DNA of 64,000 nt from Tenebrio molitor (lineage: Eukaryota > Arthropoda > Insecta > Coleoptera > Tenebrionidae). Shown in pieces: positions 45,731 to 55,899 of the stretch (the first letter of the stretch is position 1; every line of letters starts with the position of its first letter). A model generated the notes under the pieces. That model had not been told where the DNA came from, ran no database searches, and was given only the letters and a program-made list of their open reading frames with translations. The stretch is taken from the NCBI RefSeq assembly GCF_963966145.1, contig NC_091048.1, positions 7,440,001 through 7,504,000 on the forward strand, read 5' to 3'. The position numbers and the translations under genes are program-made.

Positions 45731-46554
45731 CGGTGTTGGTAATTTCGCCACCAAGCATCATTACGAGATTAAGATACAGGTAAATTCGCCACAACCGTTT
45801 AATGGCATGCTAAGCCTACCGGTAATTTCGCCACTGTACTTCACGGAATTAATCTACACCTACCTGCCCATAAGGAAGAACGGCGCCGGCAGATGGCTCA
45901 CATAAATATTTCTGTATCTGAGACAGGAAAATTAAAACAAGTAAATGCATGTATATGGAAAAACAATTTATTATTTAAGATTACAACGGAAAGATACACA
46001 TTTTTTGGACCAAATTCATAACTAAATTTATCATTTTCAATCACCAACATGTTTTTACCGCGAACACTCGAAATAATTTTAGTATCCATAATGAATACTC
46101 TGGATACTTCACTAACACTAATTGGAAGAGGAACAAACAACTAAGGCAAATTCTAAGCATTTCCCCCGCCCCCCACCTTTTTGTAAAGAGCGATCAAATT
46201 AATTTGTAATCGAGTTATCCATGAATCCGAAACCGTGTGTCGTTACTTGAACTCCATGCTAGAATAATCACAGCACGAAACACAGGTTAGATCTCGACAT
46301 ATCAATCGCAAGAGACATACGGATTCAAGTCCATGGATGACTCGATTACAAATTAATTTGATGGCTCGATACAAATTCGAATTTCCCAAAGTTGGGTCAG
46401 GTGTCAGCTAGTTACTTACATCCACCCTTATTGGGTATGACCCTCAATAAAAATGTATTGAGAAATATTGGTGGCGAAATTACCGATGGGATTTACTCAA
46501 CGGGGATGCCCAAAAGATTAAGATAATTACTGGTGGCGAGATTACCTGTCCCCC
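45731..46554. mobile_element. 824-bp DNA element with repeated GGTAATTTCGCCACC motif
   Basis: Target duplication (C)AAAAAAG at 45,723-45,730 and 46,554-46,561; the left arm at 3,281-3,290 shows the single-copy site. Tips are CGGTGTTGGTAATTTCGCCA and, inverted, GGGGACAGGTAATCTCGCCA. The 14-15-bp core recurs at about 45,737, 45,780, 45,820 and, inverted, 46,470 and 46,532. A hairpin lies at 46,185-46,365 (ATCAAATTAATTTGTAATCG stem). A FLYWCH-like fragment is encoded. Confidence 0.65.
45898..46140 (-). pseudogene. FLYWCH-like zinc-finger fragment
   Basis: The 80-codon frame has ISSVRGKNMLVIENDKFSYE and a following beta-rich part. FLYWCH domains open with 'S.rGk..Lv..gy.Fr...' before the Trp-Arg-Cys zinc part; here the later Cys/His ligands are not apparent. 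FLYWCH modules occur in host regulators and in Mutator-type elements. The start at 46,140 is the first ATG; the protein may be a chance remnant. Confidence 0.35.
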
Positions 46555-46629
46555 AAAAAAGAAGTAATTTTTTAATAAATATTATGGTTCTAAAGTAGGC
46601 ATTGTTTTCACAGCGTGAAATAAAGTACC

Positions 46630-46967
46630 TGTTCAGTTTACCTGAACTTGGCTTGAGGCGTCGGCCATCTGCCACCCTACCCCCCGCGCTCGTGGTTATA
46701 TAATAGTGGTAGTTTTAGAATAAGTTTTCACTTGCATTTCAGAGCTTGACATTAGAGCAAGCGTAAGTCAATTTTGTATACATACTTGCAATTCAGAGCT
46801 TGACGTTAGAGCAAGCGTAAGTCATTTTTGTACACTTATAATTCAAAGCTTGACAGTAGATCAAGTGTAAAGTGTAAGTCATTCATGTATGCGAGAGATC
46901 GGCAAACATCTAGTGTGTGTCTCAATAAATCATAGAATAATTATTCGCCTTTGATTCACGCGCAACA
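46630..46967 (+). repeat. 5' LTR of the BEL element
   Basis: TGTTCAG...CGCAACA. It contains three imperfect tandem units around CAGAGCTTGACATTAGAGCA (46,741-46,880) and an AATAAA at 46,923, the likely polyadenylation signal. Confidence 0.95.
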
Positions 46968-46970
46968 TTT

Positions 46971-46988
46971 TGGTCCTTCGAGCCGGAT
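46971..46988 (+). other. Primer-binding site, tRNA-Tyr
   Basis: TGGTCCTTCGAGCCGGAT, three bases after the LTR, is complementary to the 3' end of an animal tRNA-Tyr (acceptor stem pairing CCTTCGA/TCGAAGG, plus CCA). The match covers 18 bases. Confidence 0.8.
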
Positions 46989-47014
46989 TTCTCGCATTAT
47001 CATCATAAAACAAA

Positions 47015-47266
47015 GTGTTTCCACACCGTAACATCAAAAAAGAAAAACCCACGACGAGGACGTCCTTAGGCAGCGTGAACATCATCAACGAGCAGCTTCA
47101 CGACCAGGTCAACCTCAGTAGCGTGGACATCAACGAGCAGCTTCACGTCCAAGTCAACCTCAGCAGCGTGGACATCAGACTTCACACCAGTAAGTGCAGT
47201 TCAAATCCATTTTTCCATTCCCAATTTCAATCAATTTTCGGTATCAACGTTACAATTCATAAGTAA
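47015..47266 (+). other. BEL leader with short upstream frame and direct repeats
   Basis: An 83-codon frame ends three bases before the main ATG. It includes two and a half copies of a 45-bp unit, ATCAACGAGCAGCTTCACG with GTCAACCTCAGCAGCGTGGAC (47,076-47,181). There is no recognisable domain; the frame may be a product of the repeat. Confidence 0.5.
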
Positions 47267-47269
47267 ACA

Positions 47270-50200
47270 ATGACTGCCGAAACACTTTCATCGTTAAACA
47301 TAAAGCGAGGAGCTATAAAACGCAAATTAACATTGGCTCAAAATGCTTTGCCAGATTTATCATGTTTAATGGAAATTCAAGAACGGTTAACAAAATTAAG
47401 ACCTATTTATGATGAGTTTTTTGAAATTCAAATGCAGATTGAAGATATAGAAATCTCTCTTAATCAAACTTCTACTGCAGATCAAGGTACGACTTTTGAT
47501 AAGGACTACCACAGTGTTTTGTCAAAATTACGCACTTTGGAAGCCCAACATAAACCACAAAGTCAACAAACAACAATTTCAAATCCGATTTCAAATTCAA
47601 ATGAAGTAAATCAAAAATCAGTTCCAGTCAAATTACCAGAATTAACATTACCGTCCTTTGATGGTTCATATTCTGACTGGACCTCTTTTTACGACACTTT
47701 TTCAGCTCTAGTCGATCAAAACACGCAACTTTCAGAAATTCACAAATTTCACTATTTAAAGTCGTGCTTAAAGGGTAACGCAATTAAAACAATTGAATCG
47801 CTAAAGGTAACGGCTGAAAATTATTACATTGCCTGGAGTCTTCTACAAAATCGGTACAGCAATCAAAGATTAATTGTTCAAGAGCATATTTTTGGCATTT
47901 TAAATCACAACAATTTAAACAAACCATCGTATCAGGAATTGCGAAAGTTATTAGATACTGTATCAAGTCATTTAGAAGCTCTCAATGTACATGATATCAC
48001 CCCACAAAAGTTCCGCGACGTTACTTTAGTTGCAATAATTTCGGAAAAATTAGATTTCGTGTCTAAAAGAGAATGGCAGTCTAAATTAACAACCAATCTA
48101 CCCACATGGGATCAACTAAAGGAATTTTTAGAAAAGCGATGTGAAACATTAGAAACATTACATCTAATGTCTAACAAATCCGTTAGTCATGACAATAATT
48201 CAAAAAAGGTGAACCCTAAAGTAGTCGCGAATGTGTCGACTAACAAAGGCAAAAAATCAAATTCCGACAACAACAAAATCCTCACTTGTCCGTGTTGTTC
48301 GCAAAATCACAACTTATTTCATTGCGCACAATTTATCAATTTAACGGTAAAAGACAGGATCAATCTCGTTCATTCAAAACACTTATGTAACAATTGTTTT
48401 CGCAATAATCATGTAGCATCCACTTGTAAATCGGAATATCGATGTAAAATGTGCAAGGAACCGCACAACACTTTATTGCATGAAACTCTTTCACAGACAA
48501 ATAATAATCAACAACCACCAACTGTTTTGAAGATAAATTCACATCAAGTGTATTTTAGCAACGTAATACTTCCCACGGCACAAGTCCAAGTTTATGATCA
48601 TTTTGGTAAAACACACGTATTTAGGGCTCTTTTAGACAGCGGCTCTCAATTAAATTTTGTGTCAGAACGAGTAGCAAAGTTGTTAAAACTAAAATTACAA
48701 CCCGTAGTTCTGTCAGTCGCTGGCATCAATCAGTCCCTAACAAATGCGTCAAACGTAACAGATATCAAAATTCAGTCGAATTATGAAGATTACAATTCAA
48801 ATTTGTCGTGCGTAGTCATCCCTCAAATTTCCGAATTTTTGCCATGTAATTCATTTTCAACCGCGAATTTAAAATTTCCACAACACATCCAATTAGCAGA
48901 TCCTACATTTCATGTGAAAGGAGCAATAGATTTATTAATTGGTGCTCAAGTTTTCTTCCAACTCTTGAAGCCTAATCGCGAATCTTTGGCACAAAACTTT
49001 CTTCTGCAAGAAACGAAACTTGGTTGGGTTGTTGTAAATTCCTGTTACAACAATGGACAGGATATTGCAATTCGAAATTTATGCCACTTTGTACAACCCG
49101 CTCTCGAACAGATGGTTAATAAGTTTTGGGAACTGGACTCTTTTAAAAACGAAACAATCATAAACCAAGACGACGCTCTCTGTGAGAAAATATTTGCTGA
49201 CCATCATAAACGGTCGAAGACGGGTAAATACGTGGTCCCTTTACCATTTAAACAGGAAAAACGTAATTTAGGTACTTCTAGAGCGGGTGCCATAAAGCGT
49301 TTCAAATCGCTAGAATGCAAATTTAGAAGGGACAAAGGTTTTAAAACGGTCTATGCGAAAGTGATTGAAGATTACTTCCGACAGGGACATGCTGAGCAGG
49401 TACCGGCAAACGAACTCGACAACCCTTGTTATTATTTACCGCACCATGGGGTAACAAAGGAAGAGAGTACGACCACCCAATTGCGTGTGGTATTTGATGC
49501 GTCGGCGAAAACCTCCAATCAAAAAAGTCTAAACGACCTCTTGTTAATTGGTCCCAAAATTCAGTCACATTTGTATTCCATTCTTTTACCTTTTAGAGAA
49601 CATGTCGCGTTCACAGCTGACATTATTTCTCGTGGTTGTACTCCTAAACAATTGATTGACAATAAATTATGGTTAAATGGACCAACATTTTTGTGGCAAA
49701 ACGAAACCGATCATTCGGACAATATCAAAAATATCATTAATCCTTCCGAAACAGAAGAACGACGTCGAATTGTATGCACAAAAGCAGTAATTAATAACGA
49801 ATCATCCGAATTGTTATTAAAATATTCATCTTTCAAAAAATTAATTAACGTCATTGCCCTCTGCTTTCGATTTTACAACAAAATTAAAGGTGAAAAAATA
49901 ACCGGACCGTTGTCTGTTAAGGAAATAAGGTTTAGTCATAATGTTATTGTAAAATTAGTACAACAAGAAGCATTCCCCGACGAATACAACTGTCTCGTAA
50001 AAAATAAACCACTGCCCAAATCTAGTCCACTAATAAAATTAAACCCATTTTTGGATGCAGACTCAATTATCCGAGTAGGCGGGAGATTGGTAAATGCAAA
50101 CATTTTTTACAACAAAAAATTTCCAATTGTCATACCAAAAAGACATCACATAACAAATTTAATTGTAGAACGAGAACACCTGCGTCAATTACACGCGGGA

Positions 50201-51280
50201 CCTCAAGCCACCTTAGCGGCAATTAGAGAATCTTATTGGCTCTTAGGCGGTCGCAATACCATCCGAAGAATACTACATAATTGTGTACTTTGTAGACGCG
50301 CATCCCCAATCACTTATGAGGAAATTATGGGAAATTTACCTGACGCAAGAGTAAATCTTATCAGACCGTTTCGCGATTGCGGTGTAGACTACGCCGGACC
50401 TATTTCTATAAGAGAAGGAAAAGGTCGTGGAAAGAGGTCTATAAAGGCATATGTTTGCTTATTCATATGTTTGGCTACCAAAGCAATTCATTTAGAGTTG
50501 GTTACCGACTGTACGTCATCATCATTTATAGGAGCATTTAAAAGGTTCATGTCCCGCAGAGGTAAACCGTCAAGAATGTACTCTGATAACGCAACCACCT
50601 TCAAGGGAAGCGATCGCGAATTAAGATTCATTCATCAGGAAGTCATAAAATCAGAACTTTTCAAAAATTTCATTTCGAATTGTGCTGAGAACAATGTTGA
50701 GTGGCATTTTATACCTCCTCGTTCTCCGCATGTGGGCGGTATTTGGGAAGCAGGTATTAAGTCCATGAAATTTCATTTCAAGAGAATTATAGGTCAGTCA
50801 TTGTTTACATATGAAGAGATGTACACATGTCTCACATTAATTGAGGCATGCCTCAACTCGCGGCCTATAACTCCCCTATCCTCAAATTCCGATGATTTAT
50901 CCCCACTCACACCTGGCCACTTCCTAATTGGAACTGCACTCACCGCCCCGGCCGAATCTGACGTGACCGAGATCAACATCCATCGACTGGACCAATGGCA
51001 GAAAATCCAACAAGTACGCCAACATTTTTGGAAAAGGTGGTCTCGTGAATACATTGTCGAACTGCAACAACGTTCAAAATGGGCCACATCAACGCGCCCT
51101 GCAGCTGTAGGTGACATCGTCATCGTTCACGAGGACAACATACCCCCCTTGTGCTGGAGTCTCGGTCGCATCGAAGCAGTGCACCCTGGACGCGATGGAA
51201 AAGTGCGTACTGTGTCGGTCCGAACAAAAAGTGGTGTGGTGAAACGATCAGTGCACAAACTGAGCCCTTTACCGGTCTAG
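47270..51280 (+). CDS. BEL/Pao Gag-Pol polyprotein lacking RT and RNase H
   Basis: The 1,336-residue frame starts at the first ATG after the leader. Residues 1-300 are Gag (a DUF1759-like region about 130-295, LPSFDGSYSDWTSFYDTF). Zinc knuckles follow: C373-x2-C376-x4-H381-x4-C386 plus a second finger at 392-404. The aspartic protease has DSGS at 456-459. RT begins (LNDLLLIGPKIQSHL at 754-768) but after FTADI (781-785) the sequence jumps to ISRGCTPKQL, which in BEL elements lies just before integrase. Integrase is complete: HHCC (H970, H975, C1005, C1008), catalytic Asp1040, Asp1106 and Glu1160, then a DUF5641-like tail to 1,336. About 400 residues are absent with the frame kept. BEL polyproteins are usually near 1,700-1,800 residues. 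Confidence 0.95.
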   Translation: MTAETLSSLNIKRGAIKRKLTLAQNALPDLSCLMEIQERLTKLRPIYDEFFEIQMQIEDIEISLNQTSTADQGTTFDKDYHSVLSKLRTLEAQHKPQSQQTTISNPISNSNEVNQKSVPVKLPELTLPSFDGSYSDWTSFYDTFSALVDQNTQLSEIHKFHYLKSCLKGNAIKTIESLKVTAENYYIAWSLLQNRYSNQRLIVQEHIFGILNHNNLNKPSYQELRKLLDTVSSHLEALNVHDITPQKFRDVTLVAIISEKLDFVSKREWQSKLTTNLPTWDQLKEFLEKRCETLETLHLMSNKSVSHDNNSKKVNPKVVANVSTNKGKKSNSDNNKILTCPCCSQNHNLFHCAQFINLTVKDRINLVHSKHLCNNCFRNNHVASTCKSEYRCKMCKEPHNTLLHETLSQTNNNQQPPTVLKINSHQVYFSNVILPTAQVQVYDHFGKTHVFRALLDSGSQLNFVSERVAKLLKLKLQPVVLSVAGINQSLTNASNVTDIKIQSNYEDYNSNLSCVVIPQISEFLPCNSFSTANLKFPQHIQLADPTFHVKGAIDLLIGAQVFFQLLKPNRESLAQNFLLQETKLGWVVVNSCYNNGQDIAIRNLCHFVQPALEQMVNKFWELDSFKNETIINQDDALCEKIFADHHKRSKTGKYVVPLPFKQEKRNLGTSRAGAIKRFKSLECKFRRDKGFKTVYAKVIEDYFRQGHAEQVPANELDNPCYYLPHHGVTKEESTTTQLRVVFDASAKTSNQKSLNDLLLIGPKIQSHLYSILLPFREHVAFTADIISRGCTPKQLIDNKLWLNGPTFLWQNETDHSDNIKNIINPSETEERRRIVCTKAVINNESSELLLKYSSFKKLINVIALCFRFYNKIKGEKITGPLSVKEIRFSHNVIVKLVQQEAFPDEYNCLVKNKPLPKSSPLIKLNPFLDADSIIRVGGRLVNANIFYNKKFPIVIPKRHHITNLIVEREHLRQLHAGPQATLAAIRESYWLLGGRNTIRRILHNCVLCRRASPITYEEIMGNLPDARVNLIRPFRDCGVDYAGPISIREGKGRGKRSIKAYVCLFICLATKAIHLELVTDCTSSSFIGAFKRFMSRRGKPSRMYSDNATTFKGSDRELRFIHQEVIKSELFKNFISNCAENNVEWHFIPPRSPHVGGIWEAGIKSMKFHFKRIIGQSLFTYEEMYTCLTLIEACLNSRPITPLSSNSDDLSPLTPGHFLIGTALTAPAESDVTEINIHRLDQWQKIQQVRQHFWKRWSREYIVELQQRSKWATSTRPAAVGDIVIVHEDNIPPLCWSLGRIEAVHPGRDGKVRTVSVRTKSGVVKRSVHKLSPLPV

Positions 51281-51454
51281 TGTTGTTTTCATTTGTGATT
51301 CAATGATTCAAAGATTTGTGTATATATGTATTGTAGGTTAATTAATTAAGGATTTGTTTATATTTATAGTTTTAATCATTTTTGTACATATCAATTTAAT
51401 TTAAGTCAATTAATCACATTATTTTGAAATCAGAGCATTTCAACGGCGGGACCA

Positions 51455-51792
51455 TGTTCAGTTTACCTGAACTTGGCTTGAGGCGTCGGCCATCTGCCAC
51501 CCTACCCCCCGCGCTCGTGGTTATATAATAGTGGTAGTTTTAGAATAAGTTTTCACTTGCATTTCAGAGCTTGACATTAGAGCAAGCGTAAGTCAATTTT
51601 GTATACATACTTGCAATTCAGAGCTTGACGTTAGAGCAAGCGTAAGTCATTTTTGTACACTTATAATTCAAAGCTTGACAGTAGATCAAGTGTAAAGTGT
51701 AAGTCATTCATGTATGCGAGAGATCGGCAAACATCTAGTGTGTGTCTCAATAAATCATAGAATAATTATTCGCCTTTGATTCACGCGCAACA
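51455..51792 (+). repeat. 3' LTR of the BEL element
   Basis: Same 338 bases as the 5' LTR by eye. The preceding CGGCGGGACCA is a short purine-rich tract and may be the polypurine primer. Confidence 0.95.
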
Positions 51793-52115
51793 GTACCTAC
51801 TTTTACTTCGATCGTTTATTAAAGAGTCTAGTTAAAGTATCGAAGGAGGGCGTTAATAGCCCCTATTAATTATTATCTCGATTATTAATTGCTCTCATTA
51901 ACACTCTTGTTGTTGTTACTATTATTTTACAGTTTGGGGAACTTTATTTCACACTTTAGTACACTTGTACTTTTACTGTATCAAATTTTACTTAATTTGC
52001 TACAGATAGGTATAAAAAAATACAAAGTGAATTTCTGGTAAAATACTTGAATAAATGAATGTATCCCTAATGGTCTTTTTCCATCTTATTCAAAAATATC
52101 TAAAATCCTTTGCAA
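51793..52115 (+). repeat. Outer right arm block, mirrored at 2,893-3,225
   Basis: Continuation of the repeat interrupted by the BEL element. It starts with the second GTACC. Confidence 0.8.
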
Positions 52116-52179
52116 GAGACCATGTGAACGACGTGAATAACAACATAGAGGGTGTTTTCGAAGTTGAGGCATATAGGGC

Positions 52180-53215
52180 CCCAGATACTGCTTTTTTGTT
52201 CGACGGTTTTATTCGACGAACAAGTCTGTTCGAACAAAAACGACGGAGACGAGTTGCACACACACTTCAGCTTTATTTAAAGGTTTTAATGAGTGAATAA
52301 ATATCAAGTTATATTTGTATGCAGTGGCGGCGGCATTAGCTATAAAAGCATATATTTTCCATAAACACGGAAGACTGCGAAGAGTTCTATAAATTCCAGT
52401 AAGAACTTTCTGTTAATCTGGCGAAAATCCGTCATTTTCAAACAATAATTTGTCGCGAAATACAAATCGCCGAAATCTGGTTTTATTATTTGGTACTACA
52501 CCACTGCAAAAACCGACGTTCTTTAAAACCGTTCACCGCACACACTTCAGATTTGCTGGAATTGACAAGTCTGTCGAACAAGTTCGATGGACATATTCAG
52601 GTTAAACCTGAAAATCGTACGACACTCATTAATGACCAATAGAAAAATTAGTTCACGAGCCATAACCATGGCAACAAAAAAATTTCTTGGAAATTTTTTG
52701 TAGGTAGACCAACCTAACTGTGATTAATAAGTGGAAATTTTTTGCTGTCAAAGATGTTTATTAAATTACACAATTATTATTGAACATACAGATAAAAAAA
52801 TTAAAACAAATCACTTAAAATTAAATATAAGTACAATTATTGTAATGAACATTCCCTCTGGAAAATACATCAGAACTACTTGAAGTTGTATTAGAATTAA
52901 GAACAACACGTGATTCAGATTACTTCTTTTTAGGATTTGTGTCGTTACGATTTTCTTACCGAATATGCCCTCGTGCATTGATTAATATCCGGAAATTTTA
53001 TTCTCATGCATTTCCAAAACGTAATTAATACGTTTTAAAAATGCATTCGAAAAAATTTCCAGAATATAAGTGAAAATTTTCCTCATTTTTGTTCGCGAGC
53101 AAAACCGACGATTTTCCGGGCACACACTTCAGATTTGCATCGTTTTTGTTCGAACAGACTTGTTCGTCGAACAAAACCGTCGAACAAAAACGCAGTCTGT
53201 CTTGGTGGGGCTCTG
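52180..53215. mobile_element. Inverted-repeat element with GGGGC tips, longer copy
   Basis: Ends around GTTCGACGGTTTT(A/G)TTCGACGA with AACAAGTCTGTTCGAACA and CACACACTTCAG, inverted over about 100 bp. It is the reverse relative of 31,300-31,855 but holds an extra 440 bp at about 52,625-53,070. No gene inside. Tips GGGGCCCC/GAGCCCC resemble Harbinger-like elements. Confidence 0.6.
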
Positions 53216-53224
53216 ATGGTTGTA

Positions 53225-53498
53225 TTGGGTGATTCAAAATGATTGTGGCCAAGTATGGCAACTATGTACGAAAATTTATGTGGCAACTTTGTGGGTAGGG
53301 TAGAGTTGATATTTCTTTGACAGTTCATAGTCGCGCAATTTTGAAAACTGTCAAGTCAATGTGTAATAATATCAAAAAAATCAAATGCACGCTTATGAAA
53401 TGTCATACAAATGACAACTCTATCTCATCCACACAGTTGCCACATAAATTTTCGTACATAGTTGCCATACTTGGCCACAATCATTTTGAATCACCCAA
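53225..53498. mobile_element. 274-bp TA-flanked MITE
   Basis: Inverted ends TTGGGTGATTCAAAATGATT continue through GTGGCCAAGTATGGCAAC for about 63 bp. TA at 53,223-53,224 and 53,499-53,500. It lies at the position that in the copy at 30,546 holds a different TA element. Confidence 0.85.
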
Positions 53499-53829
53499 TA
53501 TATGCATAACCTAATTTTTTTGACGTTAAAAGACTGTTGTCATTTTGCCAAACTAAATTTTCTGAAACTGATGTCTTCCTCGTCGCACTTACGACATTTG
53601 CATTTATTATCTTTGTTCCACAATAAACTCACGCCAGGAATGTAATGGCGGGCGCTACCTTAACACGTAGGGTGTTGATTTAGTGACCGTATTCTGCGGC
53701 TCGAAATGTCACAGAAACAAAGTTTATATGGAAAAATCGAAAACTGAAACGGCCTTATAAGCGTAGCTTTTTGATTCAGATAGCCTTGAGTTAACCCTAT
53801 CAGTTAACACATACACAAAAATCGTTTGG
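53499..53829. other. Repeat copy and unassigned sequence
   Basis: Bases 53,500-53,660 match 30,386-30,546 in reverse. Bases 53,660-53,829 show nothing recognisable. Confidence 0.5.
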
Positions 53830-55120
53830 TAACTTGCTCCAACTAGCGGAGAAAACTGTTAATAACATAATGTTACGGCCGTATGGAGCGCAGCGGAAGC
53901 TAGATGAACTTGGCCATGCCCAAACATTTTTTGTAGCCGATGGTATCATTTTTGAAACGTAGTAATTGGCTTTATCTGGCAGAAATAACATCACACTTCA
54001 ATTATTTTCTTCTATTTTTTTACAACTTATTGTTGTCGGCAGATGCCATCTTCTCTGGGGCGCGAGTTCTGCATGACCTGTATAAAATAAAACTTACGTC
54101 AAGATTATAATATATGAACGTTTTTCTACGTACTGTCCATAAGCCTTTAATAAAGCAACCGCGTTGCAGGTTTATTTTTTACTCTTCAATGAAAATTTCA
54201 GATAAAAGTAATATTTTGATCACTAGATAATTTTTGTTCGCTCCCAAATCTTCACTTGTCATGATAAATAACTAAACTAATAATTGACACTAAAAAAATA
54301 CGTAATCTTGTATGGTTCCTTTATTTTATAATCATAATAATTAATTGTATGTAAATAATAATGAAAAAGTGACAATACACACGGGATTATCCTGCTGTAC
54401 AGAAAATGTATTCCATTCTCTGTATCTTGCTGGTCATCAGGACACCTCTCAGGAACCACAATAAAGTTTTTCTTCTAAAACTGTTTATGCATAATCCATA
54501 ATCCGTGATTTAGCCTTTTTCTGTGCACACATGATTGCTACAAGAATGATGAATGACACGTACAAAATTGTTGAGGAGAAAACTTTCATTTTGAAGGCTT
54601 GACAACTAGATCTTCAACTCTAATCTGGTTTCAGCATTTCTAGCTCGAGGTATTTAAAGGTATTTTTTTTATATTACATTTACATTAAAAAAAGAAGTAC
54701 TTTTTTTATGCTGCTAAAGTGGCCATTGTTTTCACAGCGTGAAATATAATACTTTTTGTAATTTCTAGATGTTAACGGTTGTTTTAAGGACTGTTATCAT
54801 CAGAGATCAGATTCAAATAGGCGTTAGGTAGGAAGCGGAGAATCAGTTCCTAATGTGTATATGTAATTGCATGCAAAAACGCTAACCAAGTAGCCCAAGT
54901 ACTAATCGCTCACAATTGATGTGGTTTCATATTATAAATACATACAATCAGCACACGGAATAATGCTAGTTAATCCGACTTGCGATGGTGTTTATTGCTG
55001 AACAGGTCGACTGTATGGTTTTTGCCGAGTTTTTGTTCCGTTTTTATTCAGCGTCAGACGGAAGCAATGTCCGGTGGCGTCCCAAGAGTTCAGCGAATTT
55101 ATTTGAATAAAATTCGATAA
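53830..55120 (+). repeat. Third copy of the inner-arm dispersed repeat
   Basis: Bases 53,830-54,790 match 22,690-23,752 in the same orientation and supply the empty site for the Harbinger-like element at 23,753. From about 54,880 the 24,400-24,860 segment follows inverted. Confidence 0.8.
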
Positions 55121-55645
55121 AGGGGCCCCTAGACGTACATTCAAGTTTTATGAAGTTGACTGTACAAACAAATCATACATACAAAATTAGTGAGAGACTA
55201 GATGTCAAAACAAAGATGACTTACATGTTTCAGTAAGTTGTATGCACATACATGAGTCGCTACTATGTACACGTTAAATTATGTTTTTGCAAAGTTGTTT
55301 GTGCAAACAGGGTTGACCAACAAGTCTAAGCAACTTTAAAATGTTTGACATATATGTTTCCTAATAATTGTATCATCAACAAAACATGGTCCTACATGTT
55401 AGAACATCTTAGTGGAGATATTTGCATAAATCTGTTTGGGCAAACCAATAATTGAGTGTAGCGTGGAGATATGTTGGTAGAAACAAATCATACAATCATT
55501 TTGCGAAGAATCTGGAGAGTTAGATTTTTACGCGTAGTTACTGTCCAAGGACATGCGCATCAACGAGAACAATAGGGCAATAGGCATTCAGGTTTGGTTT
55601 TCGTGCAGTGTTGTTTACACAGCTACTACGTCTGATGCACCTCCA

Positions 55646-55873
55646 TTAATTAATAGAAAATTCACAAAAATGAGTGATTTGAATTTTGAAGATCACTGAT
55701 ACTCGTAGTTCTCTCAATAAATTCATATGCGAGAATTTTGCACGTTTTAGGTACCATTCTTTACACCATAATCGTTTTTTCTTGTAACACTCTTCGTCGT
55801 GTAATAATAAAGCAATTATAACATAATTATGCTGCCCTTCTTTTCGTTGCCATGTTGAACACGAATTAAGCAC
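55646..55873 (-). pseudogene. HARBI1-like transposase N-terminus (outer element)
   Basis: The 75-codon frame has LLLHDEECYKKKRLWCKEWY followed by LKRAKFSHMNLLREL, the 'kkrrwWvr.w...R...g....Ll.EL' pattern that opens PIF/Harbinger transposases. After LREL the frame runs into unrelated sequence and a stop, so the DDE domain is missing. Confidence 0.65.
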
Positions 55874-55899
55874 GTCTAGGTAAGGAACAAATTATTTTA

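Larger units (their letters stand above)
46630..51792 (+). mobile_element. BEL/Pao LTR retrotransposon, complete ends, internally deleted
   Basis: Two 338-bp LTRs that appear identical base for base, a 5-bp target duplication GTACC (46,625-46,629; 51,793-51,797), a tRNA-Tyr primer site and one long open frame. It landed in the right-arm copy of the dispersed repeat (continuation at 51,793). Identical LTRs imply very recent insertion. The frame lacks reverse transcriptase and RNase H, so the copy must have been mobilised by a complete relative. Confidence 0.95.

Noticed and set aside
50794..51123. 109-codon minus-strand frame inside the BEL element
   Set aside because: Antisense to integrase coding sequence, without its own motif.
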